Shown one piece after another: positions 53,093 through 63,346 of a stretch of 64,000 nucleotides of DNA (position 1 is the first letter of the stretch; each line of letters opens with the position of its first letter). The DNA lies in assembly GCA_948567375.1 (NCBI GenBank), contig OX419761.1:59584501-59648500 (forward strand), read 5' to 3'. The notes beneath the pieces are model-generated. The model worked only from the letters and a program-made list of their open reading frames with translations, had not been told where the DNA came from and did not search any database. The DNA comes from Lunularia cruciata. Its lineage: Eukaryota > Streptophyta > Marchantiopsida > Lunulariales > Lunulariaceae. The position numbers and the translations under genes are program-made.

Positions 53093-54267
53093 TCAATCTT
53101 GGTCTAATTGACTAAGAGTGCATCTTATAGCAACATTGGAAGCATCAGTGTAGAGGATGAAAGGCTTACTCCATTCAGGTTTAGCAATAATTGGAGCTAC
53201 AACAAGGGATTGCTTAAGCTCTTCAAAAGCTTTGAGAGCCTCATTTTCCTCCAAAATCACCATGTAATCTACACTCTTCTTCATGTAGATAGTCAATGCA
53301 TAAGCCTTGTTGGAAAATGAGAAGATCAACCTCCTATAGTACCCAACCATCCCCAAGAATTGGAGTAACTTTGTCAAGCTTGAAGGGAATAGAAGGTCTG
53401 AGATGTTCCTCACCTTCTCAAGATTAACTACTATTCCATCCTTGGAGATGATATGCCCCAAAAGTAGACCTTCTTCATATCTAAATGCACTTCTCCAGGT
53501 TGAGTGATGCATTTGCCTCATCCAAACGTTGCAAGACCTTGATTTAGGTGCTCAAAGTGCTCCTCCTTGCTCCCATAGACACAAAAGTCATCATTGAAGT
53601 CTCTCAAAAATTTCCCAATGAAAGGTTCAAATACCATGTTCATGAACCGTTGGAATGTGACCGGAGCATTGCAAAGCCTAAAAGGCATGACCTTGAAAGT
53701 GTAAGTTCTCCAAGGTGTGGTGAATGTGATGAGTTGTTGATGCCCTGGTGCAAACTTCATTTGGTTATATCCACTATAACCATCTCCAAAACAGTACCTC
53801 TCATGACCTACAACCTCCTCCAAGATCTCATCAATGAATGGCAATGGGTAGTAGTCCTTCTTGGTAACAATGTTGAGCTCCTTATAAGCCACACATACCC
53901 AAAGCTTGCCATTCTTTTTCTTCACAATGATAATTGGAGACACTCATTCTAAATTCTCCACCTCAAAAATAAATCTAGCCTCCTTGAGCTTATGAATTTC
54001 CTCCTTCACAACCAAAGATATTGGTGGGCTAATGTGATGTTGCTTTTGGTGGATTAGTCTTGCATGTGACTCCACCTCTATCTTGTGCTCTTCCAAGATG
54101 ACTTCCTTCAAATCCTTGTAACTAAAAGCAAACACACAAATGAACGTGCAAAAACTCTCCTTAAATCTCACTTTCTCCTCCTTGGTAAAATTTGGGCCAT
54201 ACTTAAGGGTAGATAACCTCCTCTCTATCTCCTCAAGTGTCAATGGTGATTTATCTGGGTCCTTCAA
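53093..54267 (-). pseudogene. T2 reverse transcriptase
   Basis: 54267-53944 encodes SPLTLEEIERRLSTLKYGPN and DLKEVILEEHKIEVESHARL. 53943-53518 encodes YPLPFIDEILEEVVGHERYC, GDGYSGYNQMKFAPGHQQLI, FKVMPFRLCNAPVTFQRFMN and the catalytic box FNDDFCVYGS (FNDD at 53587-53598). 53521-53093 encodes GLLLGHIISKDGIVVNLEKV and LQFLGMVGYYRRLIF. The long open frames make this the best-preserved Tat/Athila RT in the window. Confidence 0.85.
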
Positions 54268-54617
54268 AACCTCTGGCTAAGATGCAAAATCCATAGCACA
54301 CAAGGAATACACATCTGAATCAGATTCAAATTCATCCTCCTCCATGGAAGTCTCCTCTTCCATGCTTGTATCCACACCTGAAGCTCCTTCTCTAGAATGA
54401 GATTCTCAATAATCAAAAGATTGTGTATCTGAATGTGATGTGTTGGTGGTGTTAGTCATAAGAACTGTGACTCTATGGTTTGATGGCCCAATCCTCAAGT
54501 ACCCTTTGTGCCATCAATCAGCTGTATGTGCTGCTCTCAACCATGGCCTCACAAGAAGTAAGTCATGGCTTGACTCCTTCAAGACTTGGAAAGTCATGAG
54601 ATTTTGAATTCCCATAA

Positions 54618-55231
54618 TTGAAACTACCACCTTATCCATCACCCCTATTGGTCAAACTTGTTGCTTGTTTTCCATGCTCACACACAAATATTGAAGGTCT
54701 AGAGGGTATCATACCAAACTTCTTCATCAACCTTTCTGACATGGTACTCACTACTAATCCTCTATCAACCAATGCATCCTTGATGTTGTTACCATTCACT
54801 CTCACATCAATCTTGGAAGCATATTTACAAGCCTCCCATGGTGTTGGCTTTGCATCCACCACCCCCATTGATACTGGAGCTTTTGCCTTCTTCTTCCTCC
54901 TTCTCCTTGTAGAACTCAAACTACCTCTAAGTTCCTTTCTCAATGTAGGATTCAAAGCAATCAGTTGGCCAATTGTGATGTTAGCCTTGTGACTACCACC
55001 ATCCTCCACAACATTGTAGTTCCATTGTTGCTTTGATATCAAGAAGTCCTCCATCCCTCACTTCTTTCTTGTAGTCTTTGTTGTTGATGGTGTTGAGGTG
55101 CAAGTTCTCCTAGTAGACATAAGATTATCCTTGCTAGGAGTAAATACTTGAGAAGAGTGCACATCCTCTACAAAATAAGTTATCTTCTTCTCTTGTGCCA
55201 AAAGCTCCAAATTAAGACTCTTGGAGTTTCA
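54618..55231 (-). pseudogene. T2 protease and gag-protease linker
   Basis: 55054-54632 encodes MEDFLISKQQWNYNVVEDGG, MGVVDAKPTPWEACKYASKI and DVRVNGNNIKDALVDRGLVV, KRLMKKFGMIPSRPS. The D-R-G at the catalytic position is D-S/T-G with one residue changed. G1b interrupts the linker at 55232; it resumes at 63347. Confidence 0.7.
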
Positions 55232-55892
55232 TGTAATACCAAGAGCTGGCCATATGATCTAGATGTGAAATTTGGTTTGGTAACACCTAAAATGATTTAA
55301 TACATGATGGTCAAAATAAATCAGATAGAAGTATCACCAAAAGGGTACTTCTACAAATAGGCAGAAATCAAAATAGACTTGAAAACCTTAGAACCAATAG
55401 CTAGACATATGATTTAAAGATGAGATTTGGTTTGGTAACATCTGGAAGGATGTTACACATGATGGACTGAATAGATCAAAACTAGGTTTCACCAAAAGGG
55501 GACTTCTACAAATAGAGTAGGAACCAAAATATGCTTGAAATCTTTGAAGGCAATTTCAAAGGCCTAAATAGATGAATTAGACCTCAAAAATATGCACATT
55601 CTCCCCCCCCCTCTCACCAAAGGACAAAGGGCTGGCCTTCCCTCCCCTGCTTTGTCTTATCAAGAGCTTTCCAACAGTACCTCACTCACGTGATTTTAAG
55701 ATTTCTACAAGAAGATTCTCTAAAAGATTCTCTTTGGTCAAAACTTGTTTGACCAACCAAATAGGACTATGACCAATATGTCACCCATCCAAGTAAGTAA
55801 TCCAAGGGTGGAGCTTGCTGACATGTCACCTATCAATGTGCCTAATCCTAGGGTGGAGCTTCCTTGGAGGAGATCCTCCTTGTCTATATAAT
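55232..55892 (+). repeat. G1b 5' LTR, first part
   Basis: Starts TGTAATACCAAGAGCTGGCC and runs to TCTATATAAT, where G2b is inserted; the rest (100 bp) is at 61459-61558. The total of about 761 bp matches the 758-bp 3' LTR. Confidence 0.9.
55888..55892. repeat. Target-site duplication of G2b (left)
   Basis: ATAAT, identical to 61454-61458 after the 3' LTR. Removing G2b and one copy restores TCTATATAATAAAGAGAAGG, as in the intact 3' LTR of G1b near 63238. Confidence 0.95.
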
Positions 55893-55962
55893 TGTAACAA
55901 TATGGAGTTTAGCGACAAAGTTAGTCGGACTTACGAAGTAGCACATAAGACAAATTATCTTA

Positions 55963-56195
55963 GAATATTCCGGAAGTATCTAGGAAGTTTCTTGGGAAGC
56001 TTCCTGGCTAGCTTAGCTTGCATTGCAAGTAAGTAGCTTCTAGAAGAAGCTTCTAGAAGCTTCCAACTAGCTTAGCTTGCACATCAAGTGGGCGGCTTCT
56101 AGAAAGAAGCTTCTTGAGAAACTTCCTAGTTAACTTGGCTTGCACTCTAAGAAAGCGGCTTGAGGAAGCTTCTTGAGAAGCTTCTCAAGGGCCTT
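55963..56195 (+). promoter_or_regulatory. Heat-shock-element arrays in the G2b LTR
   Basis: Perfect nGAAnnTTCnnGAAn patterns upstream of the TATA box: GAATATTCCGGAAG at 55963-55976; TTCTAGAAGAAGCTTCTAGA followed by AGCTTC at 56038-56063, with six GAA/TTC half-sites; further clusters around 56097-56125 and 56164-56187 (GGAAGCTTCTTGAGAAGCTT). Such sites bind heat-shock factor trimers; the copia element ONSEN is the known plant precedent. Heat activation of G2 is inferred. Confidence 0.65.
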
Positions 56196-56205
56196 GTATA
56201 CTACC

Positions 56206-56213
56206 TATAAATA
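56206..56213 (+). promoter_or_regulatory. TATA box of the G2b LTR
   Basis: TATAAATA, about 20-240 bp downstream of the heat-shock-like sites and about 105 bp before the LTR end. It is conserved in the 3' LTR (near 61341) and in G2a. Confidence 0.7.
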
Positions 56214-56318
56214 CCAAAGCCAAATCTCATGCTAGGTATTTGGAGTTTTCCCTCATTCAAGTGTCCCAATGTGAGTCTCCATTCTCTTATTTCTCTCCTT
56301 GGATTTGGTCTTTTATAT

Positions 56319-56330
56319 TGGTATCAGAGC
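56319..56330 (+). other. G2b primer-binding site
   Basis: TGGTATCAGAGC, an exact plant tRNA-iMet complement, one base after the 5' LTR. Confidence 0.95.
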
Positions 56331-56335
56331 AAGAA

Positions 56336-56555
56336 TGGGATCGATGTAATTTATAGACCACCAAATCCACTTCCACCAAACCATTGGAATTTGTGCGTCC
56401 AAATACTACCCAAGCATCATTTCACACAATTCATCACCTCACACTTTGGACAAGATTCTCTGCATATGATCACCATATCAGAGGAACCCTTGGTGCTTCC
56501 GGTTGTAATTTATGGAGAACGGTGGACGTGCTATTTCTATATGTTAATAAATTAG
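56336..56555 (+). pseudogene. G2b leader ORF (B3-like domain)
   Basis: About 70 codons: NPLPPNHWNLCVQILPKHHF, TQFITSHFGQDSLHMITISE, EPLVLPVVIYGERWTCYFYM, open to a stop ending at 56555 and apparently starting without its own clear ATG near the PBS (the frame opens upstream at 56229). It matches the G1a leader ORFs in the HFG, VILPVVIY and REW/ERW positions. A small REM-type B3 domain is the best fit I can suggest. It is better preserved than gag and pol in the same copy. Confidence 0.5.
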
Positions 56556-56588
56556 ATAGATTGGGAGTGGTGTGATAGAGTAGCAACC

Positions 56589-57540
56589 ATGGCGGCAATA
56601 CCCAATGTTATCCTTGCTATGCAGCAATAAATTGGGCACCTTACTTGATTGTTGGATGAACAAGATCTTCAACGACAAGAGCAGGTGGAGAGAGTACCAA
56701 TTCGAGAAGGAGAAGATTGGATCAGATTCCCTAAACCCAAGGTAATTGAAGGCAAGAATCTTCCGGGTGCAGTGGAGAATTTTTGGTTTGATTGTGAACG
56801 TTATTTTGAAGCTACTAGTCTAAAAGATGAGCAAAAACAGATTCTCCTAGCTTCTAGCCAATTAGATGGAGTAGCAAAGCTATAGTGGAGATTTTGAGTG
56901 GAGCAAGCTGAACAGAAAATTGTTGCACCAATCTTGACATGGGTAGAATTCAAGAGTGCAATAATTAGTCAGTTCCAAGCTATAAATGCCACCCAAGTTG
57001 CACGAGATAAGTTGGCAGAGTTGCAATAGATTGGCTCTGTAAGAAGTTACATCACATAGTTCCAAAACACCATCATGCAAATCCCAAATATATTGGAAGG
57101 TGAAACTTTGGATTGATTTGTAAGGGGCTTGAAAGCAAGAACCAAATTAGAGGTAACAATGCAAGAGCCACAACACTTGGAGGAAGCCATGCGGTTGGCC
57201 GAACATTTTGATTCATTGGAGGTAACAACTTGGTCTCGACCTTGACCTCCACAGAGCCTACCAATACACTACACACAAGTGGAAGAGCCAACACCAATAG
57301 AGATTGATGACATTCAATGAAGGCCACTTAGCACGGTAGATAGAGAGAAACTGCGACAAGATGGTGGTTGTTTTTATTGTCGCCAATTGGGGCATTGCAT
57401 TGCTAAATGTCCACTCAAGAATGGACGACCTTGACAAGTTGCCCAAGTGAAGGTTGTGGAGGGGAATGACCAAGGAATGAGGAATCCCAATAGGATATTT
57501 CAAGCTACCTATTGGAAGCTTGATTAGTTCTAATGGGATT
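56589..57540 (+). pseudogene. G2b gag with zinc knuckle
   Basis: ATG 56589 (MAAIPNVILAMQQ). Capsid-type segment LPGAVENFWFDCERYFEATS and DEQKQILLASSQLDGVAKL (56740-56880), ILTWVEFKSAIISQFQA, then the nucleocapsid knuckle CFYCRQLGHCIAKC at 57369-57410 (complete CX2CX4HX4C). In-frame stops near 56628, 56643, 56883, 57027, 57057, 57114 and later make it inactive. The start matches the decayed start in G2a. Confidence 0.8.
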
Positions 57541-57873
57541 GAAGGCTTGACCTATGCAAGTTTGCTTCACTTGCAAGGTACAATATCTAATTAGGGTTGT
57601 AGGATTTTGGTTGATTTTGGAAGTTCAAAGAATTGCATATCTATGCAAGTAGCAAAAGAATTGGGTATTCCTATCAAGCCAATGATTGGAAGTAGTTTGA
57701 TGATGGCGGATAGTAGAAAGGGTTTTGCATTCCGCACCTTGCATCCTGTTACCTTCAAGATTGGGAAGGAGTATTTGGAGTGTATGAGGTTTGTAGTGGC
57801 ACCTCTACACTATGATATCATTCTGGGTCTACCTTGGCTTAAACATCATAAGGTTCAATTTGATTGGACCTAA
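57541..57873 (+). pseudogene. G2b protease
   Basis: 57607-57873 encodes VDFGSSKNCISMQVAKELGI and HYDIILGLPWLKHHKVQFDW. The catalytic D-S/T-G reads D-F-G, so it is mutated. The open stretch is otherwise long and unbroken, with the second landmark (ILGLPWL) intact. Confidence 0.8.
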
Positions 57874-58086
57874 CGCCAAATTCAAGTACAACACCAAGGT
57901 AGGAATTTCCGATTAGGTTGTCTGGCACCTCTGAGTAAGACACCTAAGAATAGTCAGTCCCAAGATGGGAATTTTGTTAAGAAGGTAGCCATAGAGCAAA
58001 CTTGGAAGGGAGATGAGTCCCAAGATGGGAAGTTTGCCAAGAAGGCAACCAAAGAGCAAGCTTGGAAGAGAGATGAATCCCTAAAA

Positions 58087-59113
58087 GTGAAGTTTGTTAG
58101 TAAAGCAGATATAGAGCAAGCTTTGGAGGAAGATAAGTCTGTATTTGTAGTGTGGATCAAGCCAATTGCACAAGAACAATCTGCGGAGGGCAGAGAGCAT
58201 TATCAAGCAATGGTTGATTGGATAGTTAAGGAATTTGCGGACATGTTTCCAAATGATCTGCCAAAGGGATTACCCTTTGATCAAGGTATGCCCATCACAA
58301 TCAAGTTATTGCCAAGGAGTACTCCAATGAGTAGACCAATCTATTGGCTCTCACCAAAGGAGTTGGAAGAGTTGCGAATAACACTTACAGAGTTGTTGGA
58401 GAAGGACTTCATACGATATAGTAACTCTCCTTGGGGAGCACCGGTACTATTTGTTCCAAAGAAGGATGGATGACTTCATTTCTGTATTGATTATCATGGG
58501 CTCAATAAGCAAACCGTGAAGAATGCATATCCCTTGCCTCAGATCAATGACTGGCTTGATCAACTAAGTAGAGTACGCTATTTTTCCAAGTTGGATCTTC
58601 ATAGCAGCTATTGGCAAATTCTTATTGATAGAGAGGATGTGCAAAAGACTGCCTTTTGCACAAGGTATGGGCATTTTGAGTGGAGAGTTCTACCTTTCGG
58701 ACTCACTAATGCTCCAAGAGTCTTCATGGATCAGATGCATTGGGTGTTGGATGGACTATTAGATCGGTCCGTGGTAGTGTTCTTGGATGATGTCTTAATC
58801 TATAGCAAGATAGAGGTAGAACATGTGAATCATGTTCCTAAGACGACTATGACAATAGAAATTTTACTACAAGAAGTCAAAGTGTGCATTTTGGCAAAAG
58901 GAGGTTGCCTTCTTGGGGCACAAGATCTCATCAAAGGGGATCAAGATGGAAGAAGAGAAGATCAAGGCCATTATTGATTGGCCTACCCCAAAGGATACTA
59001 CAGAAGTATGGGCATTCAATGGATTGGCCAACTTTTACCGATGGTTCATCCACTATTATGCTCATGTGGCTACACCATTGACTGACCCCTTAGGAAACAA
59101 CTTGAGCTTCTAG
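58087..59113 (+). pseudogene. G2b reverse transcriptase
   Basis: 58087-58473 encodes FPNDLPKGLPFDQGMPITIK and SNSPWGAPVLFVPKKDG. 58516-58830 encodes [40 protein letters not shown] and the catalytic box VVVFLDDVLIYS (FLDD at 58780-58791, intact). A frame change near 58880 precedes LLGAQD/HKISSKGIKMEEEKIKA and NGLANFYRWFIHYY (58913-59113). Confidence 0.85.
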
Positions 59114-59560
59114 TGGACCACCAAGCATGAAGAAGCATTCCAGAAGCTAAAGCACTATGGTGTCTTCAAGACCCATTCTTCAACCATATGATCCTCAACT
59201 ACCTTGTGTGGTTGATTTTGATGCTTCTAACTTTGCAATTGGAGTTGTGTTGCAACAGGATTTCCTTGATAGACTACATCTCCTTGCCTTTGTGTCTCGC
59301 CGACTAAATATAGCTGAAAGAAATTACTCTGCTTGAGATCGGGAACAACTTGCAATGGTATATGCCACCAAGGTATGGAGGCATTATCTCTCGGGGAAAC
59401 AAGTGATCATGCAAACTGATCACAAGCCATTGTTGCAGACCCTACACTTGGAGTACATGAAGAGTCAACATCATTAATGGGAAGAGCAACTCTAATTATT
59501 TGACATCAAACTTGAGTAAAAACCAGGCCGGTTCCACATCATCCTTGATGCTCTATCACA
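59100..59560 (+). pseudogene. G2b RNase H
   Basis: QLPCVVDFDASNFAIGVVLQ (catalytic Asp), RRLNIAERNYSA, a stop, REQLAMVYATKVWRHYLSGK and QTDHKPLLQTLHLEYMK at about 59195-59460, all with the expected spacing. Several stops interrupt it. Confidence 0.75.
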
Positions 59561-59779
59561 ATGACTTGATTTGAAGGCCCCTCCTCTCATCACGGCGGCA
59601 ATTACGATGGTGTCAATTAACCCCAAGGTCCATAACGAGTTTTGATCAGCTCTACAACAAGATCCCTTCTTCCAAATGGTACATGGTCGTCTGACAGCAT
59701 GCAACAAGGAATACAACACCTTCTTCTTCAAGGAAGACCTTCTATTCCATACGGACCAGATCTATGTTCCAACCAAAGG

Positions 59780-60590
59780 TGATCGTCTACTTGTGCGCTT
59801 TTAAGAAGCCCATCATGTACCAATAGGTGGTCACATGGGAGTGGACAAGACCTTGGGCACCCTCCAACGCTAATGGTGGTCGCTCAATATGACATGAGAT
59901 GTTCAAGAATTTGTCTAATTGTGTGAGAGCTGCCAACGTAACAAGACCAGCAACCAGAAGCTGAGTGGACTTCTTCAACCACTCGCCATTCCATCCGCTC
60001 ACTAGGAGCATGTGAGCTTGGATCTCATCACATCTTTGCCAAAGACAAAACAAGGATACACCGCAATTGTGGTATTTGTGGATAAGCTTAGTAAGCAAAT
60101 CCACTTGGCACCAACATGTGATACCATGGATGGTCCAACCTCAGTGAAAATCTACTTCAACAATGTCTTCAAGCATCATGGGATGCCACATGTACTCATC
60201 TCTGACCGTGATCCTTGATTTATTGGGAAGTTTTGGCAAGCACTCTTCGAGATACTTGGCACCAAGCTTGCTTTGTCCACGGCCTATCATCCTCAAACTG
60301 ATGGACAAACCAAATGTGCAAATTGTACATTGGAGGATATGTTGTATACCTTTGTCAATGTCTATCATACCAATTGGTATGAATGTCTTGTAGCTACAAA
60401 ATTTGCCTACAATAATTCCAAACAGGCAAGCACCAGATTTTCTCCTTTCTTTCTCAATTTTGGCCAAGATTTGCTTGTTCCTGCTTCTCTTCTTGCTCCC
60501 TCTCCATCTCAAGTTCCTCATACTTCCACATTCTTGACCACTATATCCTCCTCTTTCCAACAAGCCAAGTCTTACTTCCTTGTTGCTTAG
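59780..60590 (+). pseudogene. G2b integrase
   Basis: The zinc-binding region around 59800-59960 includes HHVPIGGHMGVDKTLGTLQR and CESCQRNKTSNQK. The core has MSLDLITSLPKTKQGYTAIV (60012-, catalytic Asp), PHVLISDRDP (second Asp, followed by a stop) and a third-residue region TDGQTKCANCTLEDMLYTFV with Glu in TLEDML. It ends AYNNSKQASTRFSPFFLNFG. Frame is open over 60012-60218 and 60273-60590. Confidence 0.85.
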
Positions 60591-60679
60591 AATCACCAAA
60601 AAAAATATGCAGACCACCATCGTCGTGATCTCACCTTTGAAGTCAGTGATAAAGTCATGTTATCCTCTAGTAACCTTCC

Positions 60680-61090
60680 TCTTCTACTTGATACCTAAGT
60701 TTGTAAACTTGACCTTAATTGGATAGGACCTTTTGATCTCACCCAAATTGTCTCTCTTATTGCTTATCAACTTGCCTTGCCTTGTCATATGCATATCCAT
60801 CCTATCTTTCATGTTTCCAAGTTGAAACCCTTTGTTCCTAACCCCTCTTCCTTTTCCTCTCAAGTCCAACCTCCCCCTCTTCCTGTCCCTATCAATGATC
60901 ATGAGGAGTACAAAGTTGATTGTATCCTTGCACGTTGCCATATTCAACAAAGCTATCACCCACATACGGAGTACAAGGTCCTTTGGAAAGAGTATCTACT
61001 TCATGATGCCACATAGGAACCTCTTTCTCACCTCCTGAATGCATAGACGGCCATCCACAAATTTGAAGCTTCACTAGTGACGAGGACGTC
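60680..61090 (+). pseudogene. G2b integrase C-terminus and chromodomain
   Basis: MHIHPIFHVSKLKPFVPNPS, then HEEYKVDCILARCHIQQSYH, TEYKVLWKEYLLHDAT, a stop in place of Trp, EPLSHLLNA. The Y-KVLWKxYxxxxxT(W)EP pattern is a chromodomain, so G2 is a chromovirus like G1. The frame runs 60777-61016 and is then broken. Confidence 0.8.
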
Positions 61091-61100
61091 ACCAACTAAC

Positions 61101-61112
61101 GGTGGGGGAATA
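61101..61112 (+). other. G2b polypurine tract
   Basis: GGTGGGGGAATA, immediately before the 3' LTR start TGTAACAATATGG. Confidence 0.85.
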
Positions 61113-61453
61113 TGTAACAATATGGAGTTTAGCAACGAAGTTAGTTGGACTTACAAAGTATCACATAAGACAAATTAGCCTAGAATATTTTGGAAGTATT
61201 TAAGAAGGTTCTTGGGAAGCTTCCCGGCTAGCTTAGCTTGCACTGCAAGTAAGTAGCTTCTAGAAGCTTCCAACTAGCTTAGCTTGCACGTCAAGTAGGC
61301 GGCTTCTAGAAGGAAGCTTCTCAAGGGCCTTCTATGCTACCTATAAATACCAAAGCCAAAGCTCATGCTAGGCATTTAGATTTTTCCCTCATTCAAGTGT
61401 CCCAATTTGAGTTTCCATTCTCCTATTTCTCTCCTCGGATTTGATCTTTTACA
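61113..61453 (+). repeat. G2b 3' LTR
   Basis: 341 bp, TGTAACAATATGGAGTTTAG to GATCTTTTACA. It has fewer AAGCTTCT-type repeat units than the 5' LTR but keeps a perfect heat-shock core TTCTAGAAGCTTC at 61258-61270. Followed by ATAAT. Confidence 0.95.
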
Positions 61454-61458
61454 ATAAT

Positions 61459-61558
61459 AAAGAGAAGGTGCTCCTTTGGGGCATCATAGGTTGAGTGAAA
61501 AATTGTGTGTTTCTCATGGTGTGTTTCTTCTCAGGTCTCATATCCTTGGAGTATTACA
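61459..61558 (+). repeat. G1b 5' LTR, remaining part
   Basis: AAAGAGAAGGTGCTCCTTTG to GGAGTATTACA, continuing the LTR interrupted at 55892. The primer-binding site that follows (TGATATCAAACC, 61560-61571) is a decayed TGGTATCAGAGC. Confidence 0.85.
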
Positions 61559-61589
61559 ATGATATCAAACCAGGTGTTGTCATCCAAGA

Positions 61590-62110
61590 GAGTGGATCAC
61601 CGCTCTTGGAAGAACATGGGCTACTTAGACTAAGTAATTTTGAGGAGAGACATCTTGGTGTAATTGGTAGATTAGGAGTGCTTGAGGGAGAATGGAATGG
61701 AGGTTCCAAGAGGAAAATATCCAGCACATTGCTTTCTGTTCTTGAATCCATTCTACAGCAAGATTATGTACATTCAATGTGAGCAAGTGAAAGTGTATAT
61801 GGTTTTTCACTTCGGAGCAGAGTTCATGGATATAGTGATGAATTTGCCAAACCAAGTGATTTTACCTATAGTGATTTACAATAAAGAGTAGGATTTAACC
61901 ATCTATATTTTGTTGTGATGGAGTTGAATGTCCCAAATCTTTTCCCTTTTAACACTCAAGTAGAAATTCTTTATATAGTGAGACCGAAAGTGATATTTAA
62001 AGATTTTTTGGTTAGGAATTTTGGTGAGGAATATTATCAATGAGTGGTAGCTTTGGAAGTCCCAATGGTAGTTCTAATAGTTTATGTGCCTTCCAAAGTG
62101 ATCATAGCAG
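61590..62110 (+). pseudogene. G1b leader ORFs (B3-like)
   Basis: 61682-61891 encodes FLFLNPFYSKIMYIQCEQVK, VYMVFHFGAEFMDIVMNLPN and QVILPIVIYNKE. A second unit follows at 61917-62110 (NVPNLFPFNTQVEILYIV, VRNFGEEYYQ, stop, VPMVVLIVYVPSK). The pair parallels the two units of G1a, so the duplication predates both insertions. Confidence 0.5.
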
Positions 62111-62157
62111 ACAATAGCAATTGAAGCAGACAATAGCAATTGAGTGTTGTAGGAACC

Positions 62158-62588
62158 ATGGATCCGTAGTTGCAGGAGTTGGTGCAAGGAATGCAGGGGA
62201 TGTTGAAAAAATTTCAAGAGATTAAGATGACCATGGAGGCATTACAAGGTCAAGTGCAGACCCTCCGGAATGATCAAGCAATGCAAGAAGAAGAGTCATC
62301 TCAAAACCCAATACTTGTGATTGAAGTACTTGGAGAGGCACCCGTGCCAACAAACCCGATGAACAATGAAGCCACATTGCTACTCCGAATGAAGAAGACA
62401 TGCAAAATTGGGTGGACGAGTACCGATGGAACTAGGCAACCTTCAGTTTTGAGATCAAGGAGCATGACCACTTCAAGGAGAGCAGGGATGGGTAGAAGAA
62501 TGGAGAGATGGAGTCCCACAAGGAGAAGGAACTTGAGGAAAACAACATCATCGTTATAATTGTGGGCATATTGGGCACATATCTACTA
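62158..62588 (+). pseudogene. G1b gag remnant fused to the 3' LTR
   Basis: ATGGATCCG at 62158, then a stop, LQELVQGMQGMLKKFQEIKM, DQAMQEEESSQNP and TLLLRMKKTCKIG. The middle of gag (G1a 9020-9570) is missing, the frame resumes near the zinc knuckle (HHRYNCGHIGHIS) and stops at the LTR at 62589. PR, RT, RNase H, IN, chromodomain and the polypurine tract are all absent. Confidence 0.75.
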
Positions 62589-63346
62589 TAATACCAAGAG
62601 CTAGCCATATGATCTAGATGTGAAATTTGGTTTGGTAACATTTGGAATGATGTTATACATCATGGTCAAAATAGATTAGATAAAAGCGTCACCAAAAGAG
62701 TACTTCTACTAATAGGGTAGAAACCAAAATAGACTTGAAAACCTTAGAACCAATAGCTAGACATATGATTTACAGGTGATAATTGGTTTGGTAATATCTG
62801 GAATGATGTTACATATGATGAACTAAACAGATCAGAAAGAGGTTTCACCAAAAGGGGACTTCTACAAATAGAGTAGGAACCAAAATATGCCTAAAATCTT
62901 TGAAGGCAATTTTGGATGCCTAAATGGATGAATTAGGTCTCAAAAATTTAAATTCCCCCCGCCCCTTCCAATGGAAAAAAGGCTGGCCTTCCCTCCCCCC
63001 CCTACTTCGTCTCATTGAGATCTTTCCAATAGTACCTCACCCACGTGATTCTGGGATTCCTACAAGAAGATTCTCTAAAAGATTCCCTTTGGTCAAGCTT
63101 GTTTGACCAACCAGATAGGACCAGAACAAACATATCACCCATCCAAGAAAGTAATACAAGGGTGGATCTTGCTGACATGTCACCTATCTGTGTGCCTAAT
63201 CCTATAGTGGAGCTTCCTTGGAGGAGATCGTCTTTGTCTATATAATAAAGAGAAGGTGCTCCTTTGAGGCATTGGAGGTTGAGTGCAAAATTGTGTGTTT
63301 CTCATGGTGTGTTTCTTCTCAGGTTTCATATCCTTGGAGTATTACA
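62589..63346 (+). repeat. G1b 3' LTR
   Basis: 758 bp. Its first bases read TATAATACC where other copies have TGTAATACC. It contains the same internal tandem duplication and TATA region (TCTATATAATAAAG near 63238) and ends TATTACA at 63346. Confidence 0.95.

Larger units (their letters stand above)
55893..56317 (+). repeat. G2b 5' LTR
   Basis: TGTAACAATATGGAGTTTAG to GGTCTTTTATA. The U3 part holds about three units of a ~60-bp repeat, each with GCTAGCTTAGCTTGCA-like sequence followed by AAGCTTCT clusters. TATA box TATAAATA at 56206-56213. Family G2 LTRs also occur at 4911-5404 and 61113-61453. Confidence 0.95.
55893..61453 (+). mobile_element. Ty3/gypsy chromovirus G2b, complete with two LTRs
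   Basis: A 5.56-kb element with LTRs of 425 and 341 bp, an intact tRNA-iMet primer-binding site, a B3-like leader ORF, gag with zinc knuckle, PR-RT-RNase H-IN-chromodomain and a polypurine tract. ATAAT flanks both ends. It sits in the 5' LTR of G1b. The LTRs differ mostly by loss of one ~60-bp repeat plus part of another in the 3' LTR. All genes contain stops. Confidence 0.95.
55232..63346 (+). mobile_element. Ty3/gypsy chromovirus G1b, internally deleted, containing G2b
   Basis: 5' LTR 55232-55892 plus 61459-61558 (split by G2b), internal region 61559-62588 (only 1030 bp), 3' LTR 62589-63346. Flanks TTTCA (55227-55231) and TTTGA (63347-63351) are a 5-bp duplication with one change; T1 shows the empty site GAGTTTGAGC. 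Pol is absent: gag is joined directly to the 3' LTR. Orientation is opposite to its host T2. Confidence 0.95.
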
